Below are positions 7,756 to 19,367 of a stretch of 59,104 bases of DNA, piece after piece. The translations under genes were made by a program, and so were the position numbers. The notes under the pieces are model-generated. The model saw only the letters and a program-made list of their open reading frames with translations. It was not told where the DNA came from and ran no database searches. Origin of the DNA: Bacteroidales bacterium (GTDB lineage Bacteria > Bacteroidota > Bacteroidia > Bacteroidales > FEN-979); contig JAUXWT010000098.1 of assembly GCA_030681475.1 (NCBI GenBank), positions 1 to 59,104 on the forward strand, read 5' to 3'. Each line of letters opens with the position of its first letter. Positions within the stretch are counted from its first letter, which is position 1.

Positions 7756-8598
7756 TCATTTGTATTTCTCAATAATCCCGATCATCCCTGCGGGATCGAG
7801 CATCCTGGGTTTGATGAATATTTTTACAGAAATGTATGTCACCAGCGCCCCGGCCCCGATCGCCATAAAATAGGCCGGATTTCCCTCGGCCACGAGAAAC
7901 GCAGCCGTACCGATCACCGCCACCGGCAGCAGGGTATAGGTCAGCACCTTGCTGGCGGAGGACCGTTCGTACTTCATCGCTTCCCGGTAGGCGTCCGGGT
8001 ACGCCCGGAGGTATGTTTTCGCAAAATCCGAAATCCCCCGGCGGGTCACCGGGATCATATGGAGCGTATCCCACGGGAAGGTGACAAAGTAGGTGAACTC
8101 ATTGGCATACCTCCGCGGTACATTCCCGGTGACGATCATGCTGTTGTGATAATCGGGGTTCTGCGCGTCCTTTGAGATCATGCGGACCTCCCCGAGATTC
8201 TGGATGTGCCGTGTGTAATAAAGATTAACCGGTCCGCTGTATATCAGCGGAACGAAAAGATGGTAGTCGGTCCAAGCGGTGCTCCTGAAATAGATGCTGT
8301 CCTGGATGAACCCGAAGATCCTGCTGGCGGGATACATCCGCGAATCCGCCCACGTTTCGAGGAACTGGTCGGTGAAATTCCTGCGCCAGTAAACCGTTTC
8401 CGAAACGGTGTCATACAGGTTCAGCAGTATCAGCGCCGGTTTGTAATAGATCACCGGGGCGACATGCAGCGAAGGCACCTCCACATCCGGGATGATGCGT
8501 TTCCCGGTCTTTTCCAGGACGGAGACCTGCTGGCAGGGTGCTGCGCTAACCAGTGCAAGCATCAGCACACACAACAGGAACAGGTTTCTTGTTTTCAT
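7756..8598 (-). CDS. Exported protein of unknown function with two C-terminal hydrophobic segments
   Basis: I do not recognise this 280-residue protein. A signal peptide of about 22 residues (MKTRNLFLLCVLMLALVSAAPC) leads, and a lipoprotein-like Cys is close to the cleavage site. The middle is rich in aromatic residues (YWRRNF, RSTAWTDYHLFVPLIYSG, VNLYYTRH). Near residues 215-265 two hydrophobic stretches (VLTYTLLPVAVIGTAAFLVA and FMAIGAGALVTYISVKIFI) could span a membrane. The DNA is visibly richer in G and C than the flanking genes. It stands alone between an IS fragment and a repeat-rich region. No function is proposed. Confidence 0.65.
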   Translation of the reverse strand: MKTRNLFLLCVLMLALVSAAPCQQVSVLEKTGKRIIPDVEVPSLHVAPVIYYKPALILLNLYDTVSETVYWRRNFTDQFLETWADSRMYPASRIFGFIQDSIYFRSTAWTDYHLFVPLIYSGPVNLYYTRHIQNLGEVRMISKDAQNPDYHNSMIVTGNVPRRYANEFTYFVTFPWDTLHMIPVTRRGISDFAKTYLRAYPDAYREAMKYERSSASKVLTYTLLPVAVIGTAAFLVAEGNPAYFMAIGAGALVTYISVKIFIKPRMLDPAGMIGIIEKYK

Positions 8599-8742
8599 TC
8601 CATTTCAGATGACAATGAATGCGTACCATTTGAATAGAAACGTAAAAATATGGATTTCCGGCTTATTTCCAACATTTTTCGGGGATGGGTTTGACGGTTG
8701 AAACGGTTGGGGTTGTTCCACTGCCGGGAAACGCACATCCTT

Positions 8743-8880
8743 CATCCCTGAAAGGGAATGATCCCGAAGGGATCAGATACCGGTAGCCAGGATGATGTCT
8801 TGCTGATTATCAATCCCGTAGGGATTGTATATGAGCAGCAATCGAAATGTTGTTTTAATATTTCATCCCATACGGGATGA
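8743..8880. repeat. Cluster of short perfect palindromes (REP-like)
   Basis: In the 410-bp gap between two minus-strand genes there are four short hairpins: ATCCCTGAAAGGGAAT (8744-8759), GATCCCGAAGGGATC (8760-8774, perfect), CAATCCCGTAGGGATTG (8811-8827, perfect) and CATCCCATACGGGATG (8864-8879, perfect). All share a TCCC...GGGA core with a four- or three-base loop, which suggests related mobile palindromes rather than one terminator. Confidence 0.7.
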
Positions 8881-8952
8881 GGGGATGACATCACATATTC
8901 ATTTCTACCGATGTGGTTACTGGTACGATTGCGATCAATCGATTAAAATTAT

Positions 8953-9004
8953 CTGAAAATTGCATTGCTTGCATTGTCTGCATTCCATTCATTGCATGCA
9001 TTCC
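8953..9004. repeat. TGCATTG short tandem repeat
   Basis: Degenerate copies of TGCATTG / TGCATTC are the reverse complement of the CAATGCA family. They abut the 3' end of the beta-barrel gene that ends at 9009. Confidence 0.7.
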
Positions 9005-9008
9005 TTTT

Positions 9009-9662
9009 TTAAAGTCCCACGCCGACGCCCAGCCTGAAGACCGGGTTTGAATAGGGTGATTGAAAAGAGTCGTTGAGGTTAAACAGGATCATAAAATCCA
9101 TGGATACGCGGGTTGTAATCGGTTGCCGGTATCCGCCGCCGGCGAATATGCTGCTGACTTCCACGACCTGGTTTCCAGGAATATATGAATTGCCAAACGG
9201 ATCAAAAATATGTCCTCCGATTGATCTGCTGTATGGTCTGGTATAAGAAAGGTACTCATATTCCACATGGGCGAATAAATTGCCGAGGAAATTGTCGAAC
9301 AAGCTTTTCAGGTAATAACGAAGGTAGATCCCACCGCCGAATACATTCGATTTATATCTCAGGTAATCTCCTGTAACTTTGTTCCAGTAGTAGTTTTTAT
9401 AATTATAATACTGGTAAATGAATCGAAGGCCAACATGCAGTTGGTCAACCGTCCTGATGGCCACTTCAGGGGCTACAGTAATCCCGGTTACATTTCCGAA
9501 CTGAAACCCGAGGTTTCCGCCAACGGAGACCCTTCTCCAGAAGTTATCGGGGTTGTTCGGTACCGAGGACAATGAGCGGATGGAATCCTGGGCCCTGCAC
9601 GGTGTACAATATAATAAGGTACAAAAGAAAATCAGGGACAGTTTTAAGGCTATAATTTTCAT
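9009..9662 (-). CDS. Outer-membrane beta-barrel-like protein
   Basis: A protein of 217 residues with a signal peptide (MKIIALKLSLIFFCTLLYC to CRA). It then has alternating aromatic and polar strands typical of small outer-membrane barrels: VGGNLGFQFG, HVGLRFIYQYYNY, FGGGIYLRYYL, LFAHVEYEYLSY, and a final VFRLGVGVGL. I choose the ATG at 9662 instead of the upstream one at 9692. The -7 box at 9700-9707 would put transcription start at about 9693, leaving no leader for the longer form, and MKIIALK begins a normal signal peptide. Ligand or role is unknown. Confidence 0.75.
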   Translation of the reverse strand: MKIIALKLSLIFFCTLLYCTPCRAQDSIRSLSSVPNNPDNFWRRVSVGGNLGFQFGNVTGITVAPEVAIRTVDQLHVGLRFIYQYYNYKNYYWNKVTGDYLRYKSNVFGGGIYLRYYLKSLFDNFLGNLFAHVEYEYLSYTRPYSRSIGGHIFDPFGNSYIPGNQVVEVSSIFAGGGYRQPITTRVSMDFMILFNLNDSFQSPYSNPVFRLGVGVGL

Positions 9663-9699
9663 GGCCAAAGTGTAAAACAGTAAAATACTCAACGGAATG

Positions 9700-9707
9700 C
9701 AAAAATA
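9700..9707 (-). promoter_or_regulatory. Bacteroidetes -7 promoter box (TATTTTTG) for the barrel gene
   Basis: On the minus strand this reads TATTTTTG, an exact match to TAnnTTTG. Its position decides the start codon of the barrel gene in favour of 9662. Confidence 0.5.
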
Positions 9708-9805
9708 ATAAAAAAAAATGAAAAATGTAAGTGGTTACATGCTATCGTATTACAGGATAAAATAATAATAAAATGAGATTTTGCTAAATAATTAAATAAT
9801 AAAGC

Positions 9806-9835
9806 TTGTTAGTTCAGATTTAATATGTACTTTTG
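9806..9835 (+). promoter_or_regulatory. rRNA operon promoter P1
   Basis: TTG at 9806-9808, a 19-bp spacer, and TACTTTTG at 9828-9835 match the Bacteroidetes -33/-7 promoter. The upstream flank is strongly AT-rich, like an UP element. It lies about 300 bp before 16S. Confidence 0.7.
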
Positions 9836-9850
9836 CACTCCCATTTAGAT

Positions 9851-9867
9851 GTTCTTTGAAAGTTTGA
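9851..9867 (+). promoter_or_regulatory. boxA-like antitermination element, copy 1
   Basis: GTTCTTTGAAAGTTTGA follows P1. The same sequence occurs after P2 at 10025-10041 and a relative precedes 23S at 12094. The GTTCTTTGA core is the usual leader element in Bacteroidetes rRNA operons and is taken as the Nus-factor antitermination site. Confidence 0.6.
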
Positions 9868-9949
9868 TTGCAGAAAAGCCAATAGTGGAGCGTGATTTAA
9901 AGTGAAGTTGGCATTGTGAAAAACTTTTTTACTGTTTAATGAAAAAAAG

Positions 9950-9980
9950 TTTGGTGCGATGAAAAAAAAGTGTAATTTTG
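9950..9980 (+). promoter_or_regulatory. rRNA operon promoter P2
   Basis: TTTG at 9950-9953, a 19-bp spacer, and TAATTTTG at 9973-9980 form an exact consensus promoter, with the same spacing as P1. It lies about 155 bp before 16S. Tandem promoters of this kind are common before rRNA operons. Confidence 0.75.
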
Positions 9981-10024
9981 CAGTCCGATTTAAACAAAGT
10001 ACCCGGATGGGGAAATGAAGAAAT

Positions 10025-10041
10025 GTTCTTTGAAAGTTTGA
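10025..10041 (+). promoter_or_regulatory. boxA-like antitermination element, copy 2
   Basis: This GTTCTTTGAAAGTTTGA is identical over 17 bp to the copy at 9851-9867, so transcripts from either promoter carry the element before 16S. Confidence 0.6.
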
Positions 10042-10134
10042 AGTAAATGTAGTAGCAAATATCCCAGATTAATAATTAACCTAGTTAATTTCTTTTGGTA
10101 ATAGTAACCCTGAATAAGATTAAATTTTCCTTTT

Positions 10135-11661
<1,527 letters not shown>

Positions 11662-11823
11662 AGAGTGAGAGTTACTATTTTCCTGATCTGTTTCAGGAAT
11701 GATATTTTCTACTACATTTTACTTCATTTCTTAGCGTTAGCTTAAGAAATATCCCAAACCGAGCTTAGGTAGTGGTTTACACCATTGAGTCCAGGATTAA
11801 CGATGTCGGTTTTACGTTTTTAT

Positions 11824-11853
11824 TCGTAATTCGTAATTCGTAATTCGTAATTT
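11824..11853. repeat. TTCGTAA heptamer repeat in the 16S-23S spacer
   Basis: About four perfect copies of the 7-bp unit TTCGTAA lie just before tRNA-Ile in the transcribed rRNA spacer. Confidence 0.8.
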
Positions 11854-11857
11854 CAAT

Positions 11858-11931
11858 AGTCCCGTAGCTCAGTTGGTTAGAGCACTACACTGATAATGTA
11901 GGGGTCCGCAGTTCAAATCTGCGCGGGACTA
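11858..11931 (+). tRNA. tRNA-Ile (anticodon GAT)
   Basis: The acceptor stem AGTCCCG pairs with CGGGACT, the D-arm is GCTCAGTTGGTTAGAGC, the anticodon loop CTGATAA gives GAT, and the T-loop is TTCAAAT. It is in the usual spacer position in the rRNA operon. CCA is not encoded. Confidence 0.97.
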
Positions 11932-11944
11932 CATCAATCGATTT

Positions 11945-12021
11945 GGGGAATTAGCTCAGTTGGCCAGAGCACTAGCTTTGCAAGCTAGGGGTCAAGGGTT
12001 CGACTCCCTTATTCTCCACCA
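11945..12021 (+). tRNA. tRNA-Ala (anticodon TGC)
   Basis: The acceptor stem GGGGAAT pairs with ATTCTCC (one G-T pair), the D-arm is GCTCAGTTGGCCAGAGC, and the anticodon loop TTTGCAA gives TGC. The T-loop is TTCGACT, and the discriminator A and CCA end at 12021. Unlike the other three tRNAs here, CCA appears encoded. It is the second spacer tRNA of the operon. Confidence 0.97.
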
Positions 12022-12058
12022 AGAGGGTGTGGGTTTGAGTGTGGGTGTGGGTGTGAAA
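12022..12058. repeat. GTGTGGG-type tandem repeat in the 16S-23S spacer
   Basis: Degenerate GTGTGGGT units directly follow tRNA-Ala. This is the same family as 91-145 beside tRNA-Leu. It is transcribed as part of pre-rRNA if the operon layout is as read. Confidence 0.75.
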
Positions 12059-12093
12059 ACATCTCCCCTATCCGATCTGCAGTAAACCTCAAC

Positions 12094-12110
12094 GTTCTTT
12101 GACATATTGA
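12094..12110 (+). promoter_or_regulatory. boxA-like element before 23S
   Basis: GTTCTTTGACATATTGA shares the GTTCTTTGA core with the two leader copies. It is a likely renewed antitermination site before 23S, and its 3' part also forms the base of the 23S processing stem. Confidence 0.55.
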
Positions 12111-12120
12111 AAGAAAATAC
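12102..12120 (+). other. 5' arm of the pre-23S processing stem
   Basis: GAAAGAAAATAC (12109-12120) pairs over 12 bp, with one G-U, with GTGTTTTCTTTC at 15121-15132. Outside it, ACATA (12102-12106) pairs with TATGT (15137-15141). This long stem brackets 23S and is the expected RNase III processing site. Confidence 0.6.
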
Positions 12121-12207
12121 AATGATTAGTCGAAAGATTGTCATTATATCCTTATCGTACTGATTCAAAATTTTGAATCAGTACAAAAATTGAGTAGATA
12201 CAATAGA

Positions 12208-15097
<2,890 letters not shown>

Positions 15098-15120
15098 TGA
15101 CAAACTTTTAATTAATTGTT

Positions 15121-15141
15121 GTGTTTTCTTTCTCTATATGT
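15121..15141 (+). other. 3' arm of the pre-23S processing stem
   Basis: This is the complement of 12102-12120 (see that entry). Together with the 5' arm it makes about 17 bp of pairing around 23S. Confidence 0.6.
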
Positions 15142-15175
15142 CACGTTGTGACGACCCGTCGGGTCATCATTACGA

Positions 15176-15292
15176 ATCGTCTTACGGTGACTATAGCAGT
15201 GGTGTTCACCTCTTCCCTTTCCGAACAGAGTCGTTAAGCCCACTTGCGCAGATGGTACTGCAGTTTTTGTGGGAGAGTATGTCGTTGCCGAT
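15176..15292 (+). rRNA. rrf: 5S ribosomal RNA
   Basis: A 5S gene of about 117 nt. It contains GGTGACTATAGCAGTGGTGT, CACCTCTTCCCTTTCCGAAC, AGAGTCGTTAAGCCC, GATGGTACTGC and GTGGGAGAGTATGTCG, all standard 5S sequence. The terminal stem pairs ATCG (15176-15179) with CGAT (15289-15292). Boundaries may be off by a few bases. It ends just before the operon terminator. Confidence 0.93.
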
Positions 15293-15299
15293 CTTTTTT

Positions 15300-15329
15300 A
15301 AACCCAGCATAATCGCTGGGTTTTTTTTT
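15300..15329 (+). terminator. rRNA operon intrinsic terminator
   Basis: The perfect stem AACCCAGC (15301-15308) and GCTGGGTT (15315-15322) with a 6-nt loop is followed by a run of T through 15329. It lies eight bases after 5S. Confidence 0.9.
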
Positions 15330-15395
15330 GAAATCCCACTCCCCTGCAGCTCTGTTTTTTCATTACCTTTATCCGCAAAATCAGATCCCCCATTA

Positions 15396-17315
15396 ATGCG
15401 CTGTAACCTTTACCGGTCTTTGCCTGCCACCGCCCTTTTGATAATGGGAATGTATTTAAATACATTCGCCCAACAGGCGGATTCAACCAAAAACCAACAA
15501 AAAGTTACCGACTCATCCCAGGTCTACTTTTTTAATAACGACTTTGAAAAACTTGGCTCATTGAACCTGCATCAAAACGATACGGCACTAGCAGGTTTTC
15601 AAAATTATAACCGCCTCTTTAAACAAAACCGGTTTTTCGAAACTCTTGGCAATATCGGGCAAAATTATCGTTCCCTGTTACCTTTCGCCTCCTGGAGCGA
15701 AAGTGGCTTTTACTATGGAATACACAGCTTTGACCATTACCTGTATCAAACCGATAGCGTAAAATATTATAAAGTCAATAAAACCTATACGGAACTTACC
15801 TACATCCAGGGAGCTAAAAAGGAGCAAAATTTTCATGCCATCTTTAGCCGGAATATATACAGAAGTATAAACATTGGCTTCGATTTTAATGTCATGAGCG
15901 CCCCGGGAGCCTATTACCGGCAGAAAACAAACCACATTAATTTCGTACTCACCTCACAGTTCTTCTCCAGGAACAAACGATATGGAATCATTGCTGACTT
16001 TACAGTCAACCGGCTGCGCAATTATGAGAACGGCGGTCTTAAAAACGACAGCCTCTTTAAACACAACATAGAATCAAACCGACAGGTTATCCCGGTCAAT
16101 CTGCTCACGGCGCAAAACAGGATCAAGGAATCCGGCTTTTATATGAAGCACTATTTTGACCTGAACCGGCATCTGAAAAATGATAAGGATACATCCCTCG
16201 ATGCAAGGAAAAGAGTTGAATTAGGCCGGATCACCCACTCATTTCAATATAACCGTCAAATCCAGAATTTCATCGACCTCCAGCCCGACAGCGGCTTTTT
16301 TCCTCCCCCCGTCATCGATACGGTTCGGACATACGACTCGTTGACAATCAAAAAGTTTAGCAGTGATGTGGTATGGTCTAACCCGAGTTTTAAACCAAAC
16401 CGGCAATTAAGGGTATTTCATATCGAGGCAGGCATCAGGCATCAATATACCGAAGTCTCGATGCATGGAGTCAAACACTACTTTCGTCAGTTCATCCCAC
16501 ACGCCGAAATCGACTTTACCCCTTTTTCAAACCTGAACCTTAAAGCACAGGCCGATTATGTGTTGGGCGACTATAACGAAAGCGACCTGAGCCTGCGTGT
16601 AAGACTATCCACCACCCTGGGAACGCAGTCCAGAAATGCAGGAATCATTGCGCTCACCGGAAACTATCTGAGGAAACAACCTGGATGGTTCTATGCATAT
16701 TACCGGGGAAATAATTTTCAATGGGATACAACCTGGTTGAAACAAAGCCTTATAACCGGTGGGTTCAGTTATACGTTAAAATTTATTGAAACCGGAGTAA
16801 CGGTAAGCCGTATCAACAATTTTATTTACCTGGACTCTTTAAGTCTGCCGGGGCAGTACCAAGCTGAATTCGGCTACATTAATTTGTATCTGAATGGGAA
16901 CATTAACCTCTGGCGATTTAAATTCACAGCTAAATTTGTTTATCAGAATGTTCAGGGAACCACCATATTGCACCTCCCTGTATTTATGGGAAACCTTGGA
17001 ATTTACTATACCCAGCCACTCTTTAATGAGGCAGCAACCCTGCAGCCAGGACTGAATTTCTTTTACAATACATCCTATTATGCCGATAATTATAATCCGG
17101 CATTGCGATCTTTCTACCTTCAGAATAGAAAAGAGATTGGCAACTATTTATACATGGATGTATTCATCAACCTGAAAATACAGCGGGCAAGGTTCTTTTT
17201 CACTTACACCCATTTTAACGCCAGTTTCATGGGCCGCGAATACTACACAACACCAAGCTACCCCATGCAGGATGGCGCTTTTAAATTTGGCGTGGCATGG
17301 AGGTTTCATGATTAG
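15396..17315 (+). CDS. Putative outer-membrane porin (Porin_10-like)
   Basis: A 639-residue outer-membrane beta-barrel protein. A signal peptide (MRCNLYRSLPATALLIMGMYLNTFAQ) is followed by FFNNDFEKLGSLNLHQNDT and many amphipathic aromatic strands (NIGFDFNVM, FHAIFSRNIYRS, YGIIADFTVNRLRNYENGG) ending in FKFGVAWRFHD, with the C-terminal aromatic typical of barrels. The pattern matches the Bacteroidetes 'putative porin' family. The reading frame is open back to 15138, but that region is 5S rRNA and the terminator, so 15396 is the sensible start. A near-consensus -7 box TACCTTTA lies at 15364-15371. The substrate is unknown. Confidence 0.75.
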   Translation: MRCNLYRSLPATALLIMGMYLNTFAQQADSTKNQQKVTDSSQVYFFNNDFEKLGSLNLHQNDTALAGFQNYNRLFKQNRFFETLGNIGQNYRSLLPFASWSESGFYYGIHSFDHYLYQTDSVKYYKVNKTYTELTYIQGAKKEQNFHAIFSRNIYRSINIGFDFNVMSAPGAYYRQKTNHINFVLTSQFFSRNKRYGIIADFTVNRLRNYENGGLKNDSLFKHNIESNRQVIPVNLLTAQNRIKESGFYMKHYFDLNRHLKNDKDTSLDARKRVELGRITHSFQYNRQIQNFIDLQPDSGFFPPPVIDTVRTYDSLTIKKFSSDVVWSNPSFKPNRQLRVFHIEAGIRHQYTEVSMHGVKHYFRQFIPHAEIDFTPFSNLNLKAQADYVLGDYNESDLSLRVRLSTTLGTQSRNAGIIALTGNYLRKQPGWFYAYYRGNNFQWDTTWLKQSLITGGFSYTLKFIETGVTVSRINNFIYLDSLSLPGQYQAEFGYINLYLNGNINLWRFKFTAKFVYQNVQGTTILHLPVFMGNLGIYYTQPLFNEAATLQPGLNFFYNTSYYADNYNPALRSFYLQNRKEIGNYLYMDVFINLKIQRARFFFTYTHFNASFMGREYYTTPSYPMQDGAFKFGVAWRFHD

Positions 17316-17350
17316 GTTGCTGGAGAGCTGGTGAAACAGAGAATTGCGAA

Positions 17351-18232
17351 ATGGAGTACACCGATTTTGGAAATACAGGGATCAAGGTTTCACGTCTGGG
17401 GTTTGGGGCTGGCCATATCGGAAATCAGGATACGGATGAACGCAGCATAGAACATCTGCTCAATGCGGTTCTTGACCATGGGATCACCCTGATAGACACT
17501 GCCCGTTCTTACGGGGAGTCGGAGCAACGGATCGGCCGTTATCTTTCGCACAGGCGAGGTGAATTCATCCTGTCAACCAAGGTGGGTTACACTTTTTCAG
17601 ACAAACCTGACTGGAGTTATGATGCTACCATGGGCTCACTTCATGAATCTCTCATAAGGCTAAAGACAGATTATATTGATATTGTCCACCTTCATTCTTG
17701 CGATAAACAAGTTTTGGAACATGGAGAGGCAACAGCGGCGCTTGAAAAAGCGAAAGTCCAGGGAAAGATCAGGGTCGTGGCCTATTCGGGAGAGAATGAT
17801 GCGTTGGCCTATGCCATACAATCGGGGCAATTCGGCAGCCTGCAATGCTCAGTTAATCTCTTTGACCAGAATAGTTTAATATCAAGGGTACCGGAAGCAG
17901 TGGCACGTGGTATGGGCATTATTGCTAAGCGCCCGCTGGGAAATGCCGTTTGGCGGTATGATTCACGCCCCAACGGCCACGGACACGCCGTTTATTTTGA
18001 CCGGCTTCACCAATTGAACCTTGACTTGCATGGCCTAACCTGGAATGAACTCTCGATCAGGTATGCCGCATTTTCACCCGGAGTTTCATCAATAATAACC
18101 GGAACGATGAAATCGGAACATCTGGCTGACAACATTCGGTTTCTTGAAAAAGGTCGCCTCCCTGATGAGATAATTCGCCATATAGAAAGTCGTTTTATTG
18201 AGAAAGGAACCGGCTGGGATGGACTTATCTGA
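17351..18232 (+). CDS. Aldo/keto reductase
   Basis: A 293-residue NAD(P)H-dependent oxidoreductase of the AKR (beta/alpha)8 family. The catalytic tetrad is visible: D49 and Y54 in DTARSYGESEQRIG, K77 in STKVGY, and a histidine in DIVHLHS (H115 best fits). The N-terminal GNTGIKVSRLGFGAG and the C-terminal VSSIITGTMKSEHLADN cofactor-binding segment are also standard. It follows the porin by 35 bp on the same strand, so the two may be co-transcribed. The substrate cannot be predicted. Confidence 0.9.
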   Translation: MEYTDFGNTGIKVSRLGFGAGHIGNQDTDERSIEHLLNAVLDHGITLIDTARSYGESEQRIGRYLSHRRGEFILSTKVGYTFSDKPDWSYDATMGSLHESLIRLKTDYIDIVHLHSCDKQVLEHGEATAALEKAKVQGKIRVVAYSGENDALAYAIQSGQFGSLQCSVNLFDQNSLISRVPEAVARGMGIIAKRPLGNAVWRYDSRPNGHGHAVYFDRLHQLNLDLHGLTWNELSIRYAAFSPGVSSIITGTMKSEHLADNIRFLEKGRLPDEIIRHIESRFIEKGTGWDGLI

Positions 18233-18318
18233 TCTCCTGCGATCATTCGAGACAAATAATTTGGAAAAGGCATAAGCCAGAAGAATGTTCAAAAAAAAAA
18301 CATTTTTTTTATTTTTTT

Positions 18319-18349
18319 TTTGCAAATTGAAAAAACTGTTGTATCTTTG
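18319..18349 (+). promoter_or_regulatory. Bacteroidetes promoter (TTTG-N19-TATCTTTG)
   Basis: TTTG at 18319-18322, a 19-bp spacer, and TATCTTTG at 18342-18349 match the phylum consensus exactly, with the same spacing as the rRNA promoters. A strong promoter before the cupredoxin gene suggests high expression. Confidence 0.75.
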
Positions 18350-18387
18350 TATTTATTAAGTCTAAATAACAAATGAAATATAACACC

Positions 18388-19266
18388 ATGAAAAAATTTA
18401 CATATATAGTTTCTTGTCTTGTTTTTATTCTTGGAATTACCTTTAACAGCCATTCCTTTGCAGTTAAACACGTAGTTCTGGTCGGAAATTTCTTTTTTAA
18501 CCCTACGAGCCTCAACGTCACTGTTGGAGATACCATACGGTGGGTATGGAGTGCCGGCACCCACACAACTACGTCAAATCCGGGAGGAATTCCGTCAGGA
18601 GCAGCATCCTGGGACGCTCCCATTACAAGTTCGGTAACTACCTTTGAATATAAGGTAACAGTTGCCGGAGCGTATGCGTATGTATGTACACCCCATGCCC
18701 CCAGTATGGCCGGTACATTCACTGCAACTGCCCCCGCTCCTACCCTTTCCGTGACACCGTCGAACCAGAATGTTCCCGCAATTTCCGGAAGCACAACATT
18801 TGATGTTATGTCAAATTCATCCTGGACAGCCTCGAGCAGCGAGACCTGGTGCACGGTTACTTCAACTGGGAGTGGAAATGGCATGATCACAGCAAGTTAT
18901 ACTGCCAATGCGACAAGTCTTATCAGGATGGCGACAATCACGGTGTCGGTAACCGGTTTGGCCCCTCAAATGGTGACCGTTACGCAGGCCGCATCATCCG
19001 TTGGCGTTAAAGAAAGAATATTAACAGATCTGCAGATCTTTCCAAATCCCACCAAGGGAGTTTTCAAACTCAAGGCCGGTAATTTGAAAGATCAGGTTTT
19101 GAATGTATCCTTGCTGGATATCAGCGGGAAAACAGTACTGACCAGGGTTTGTACAGGAGCGGATGAATATACATTTGACATTACCCTGGCGCCAAGGGGT
19201 TACTATTTTATCCGGGTTGAATCCGGAAACGACAGTCAGGTAAGGCGTATTATGTTGATTGACTGA
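18388..19266 (+). CDS. Secreted cupredoxin-BACON protein with T9SS sorting domain
   Basis: A 292-residue exported protein. After a signal peptide (to about residue 25) comes a plastocyanin-like domain (25-115) with all four type 1 copper ligands: H59, C100, H103 and M107 in CTPHAPSM. Next, at about 118-210, is a BACON-type Ig-like domain (SGSTTFDVMSNSSWTAS ... VTVTQAA), often a spacer or mucin/carbohydrate-binding module in Bacteroidetes. Last is a type A T9SS sorting domain starting IFPNPTKGVFKL. It is predicted to be a surface-attached or released blue-copper electron carrier. A second in-frame ATG at 18373 would add five residues before the signal peptide. A strong promoter precedes it and a terminator follows. 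Confidence 0.85.
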   Translation: MKKFTYIVSCLVFILGITFNSHSFAVKHVVLVGNFFFNPTSLNVTVGDTIRWVWSAGTHTTTSNPGGIPSGAASWDAPITSSVTTFEYKVTVAGAYAYVCTPHAPSMAGTFTATAPAPTLSVTPSNQNVPAISGSTTFDVMSNSSWTASSSETWCTVTSTGSGNGMITASYTANATSLIRMATITVSVTGLAPQMVTVTQAASSVGVKERILTDLQIFPNPTKGVFKLKAGNLKDQVLNVSLLDISGKTVLTRVCTGADEYTFDITLAPRGYYFIRVESGNDSQVRRIMLID

Positions 19267-19321
19267 TCGGAAGATCTTTTTTGTTTGTTTTTGAGTTGAG
19301 TTAATTTGGTTTTGGAGAATG

Positions 19322-19356
19322 GGCTGTAGGTTTATCTTACGGCCTTTTCTTTTTTT
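19322..19356 (+). terminator. Intrinsic terminator after the cupredoxin gene
   Basis: GGCTGTA (19322-19328) pairs with TACGGCC (19338-19344) with one G-T pair, followed by a T-rich run. Confidence 0.65.
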
Positions 19357-19367
19357 ATCAACCCTGG

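Noticed and set aside
15138-15395. N-terminal extension of the porin reading frame
   Set aside because: It covers 5S rRNA and the rRNA terminator; the signal peptide begins at 15396.
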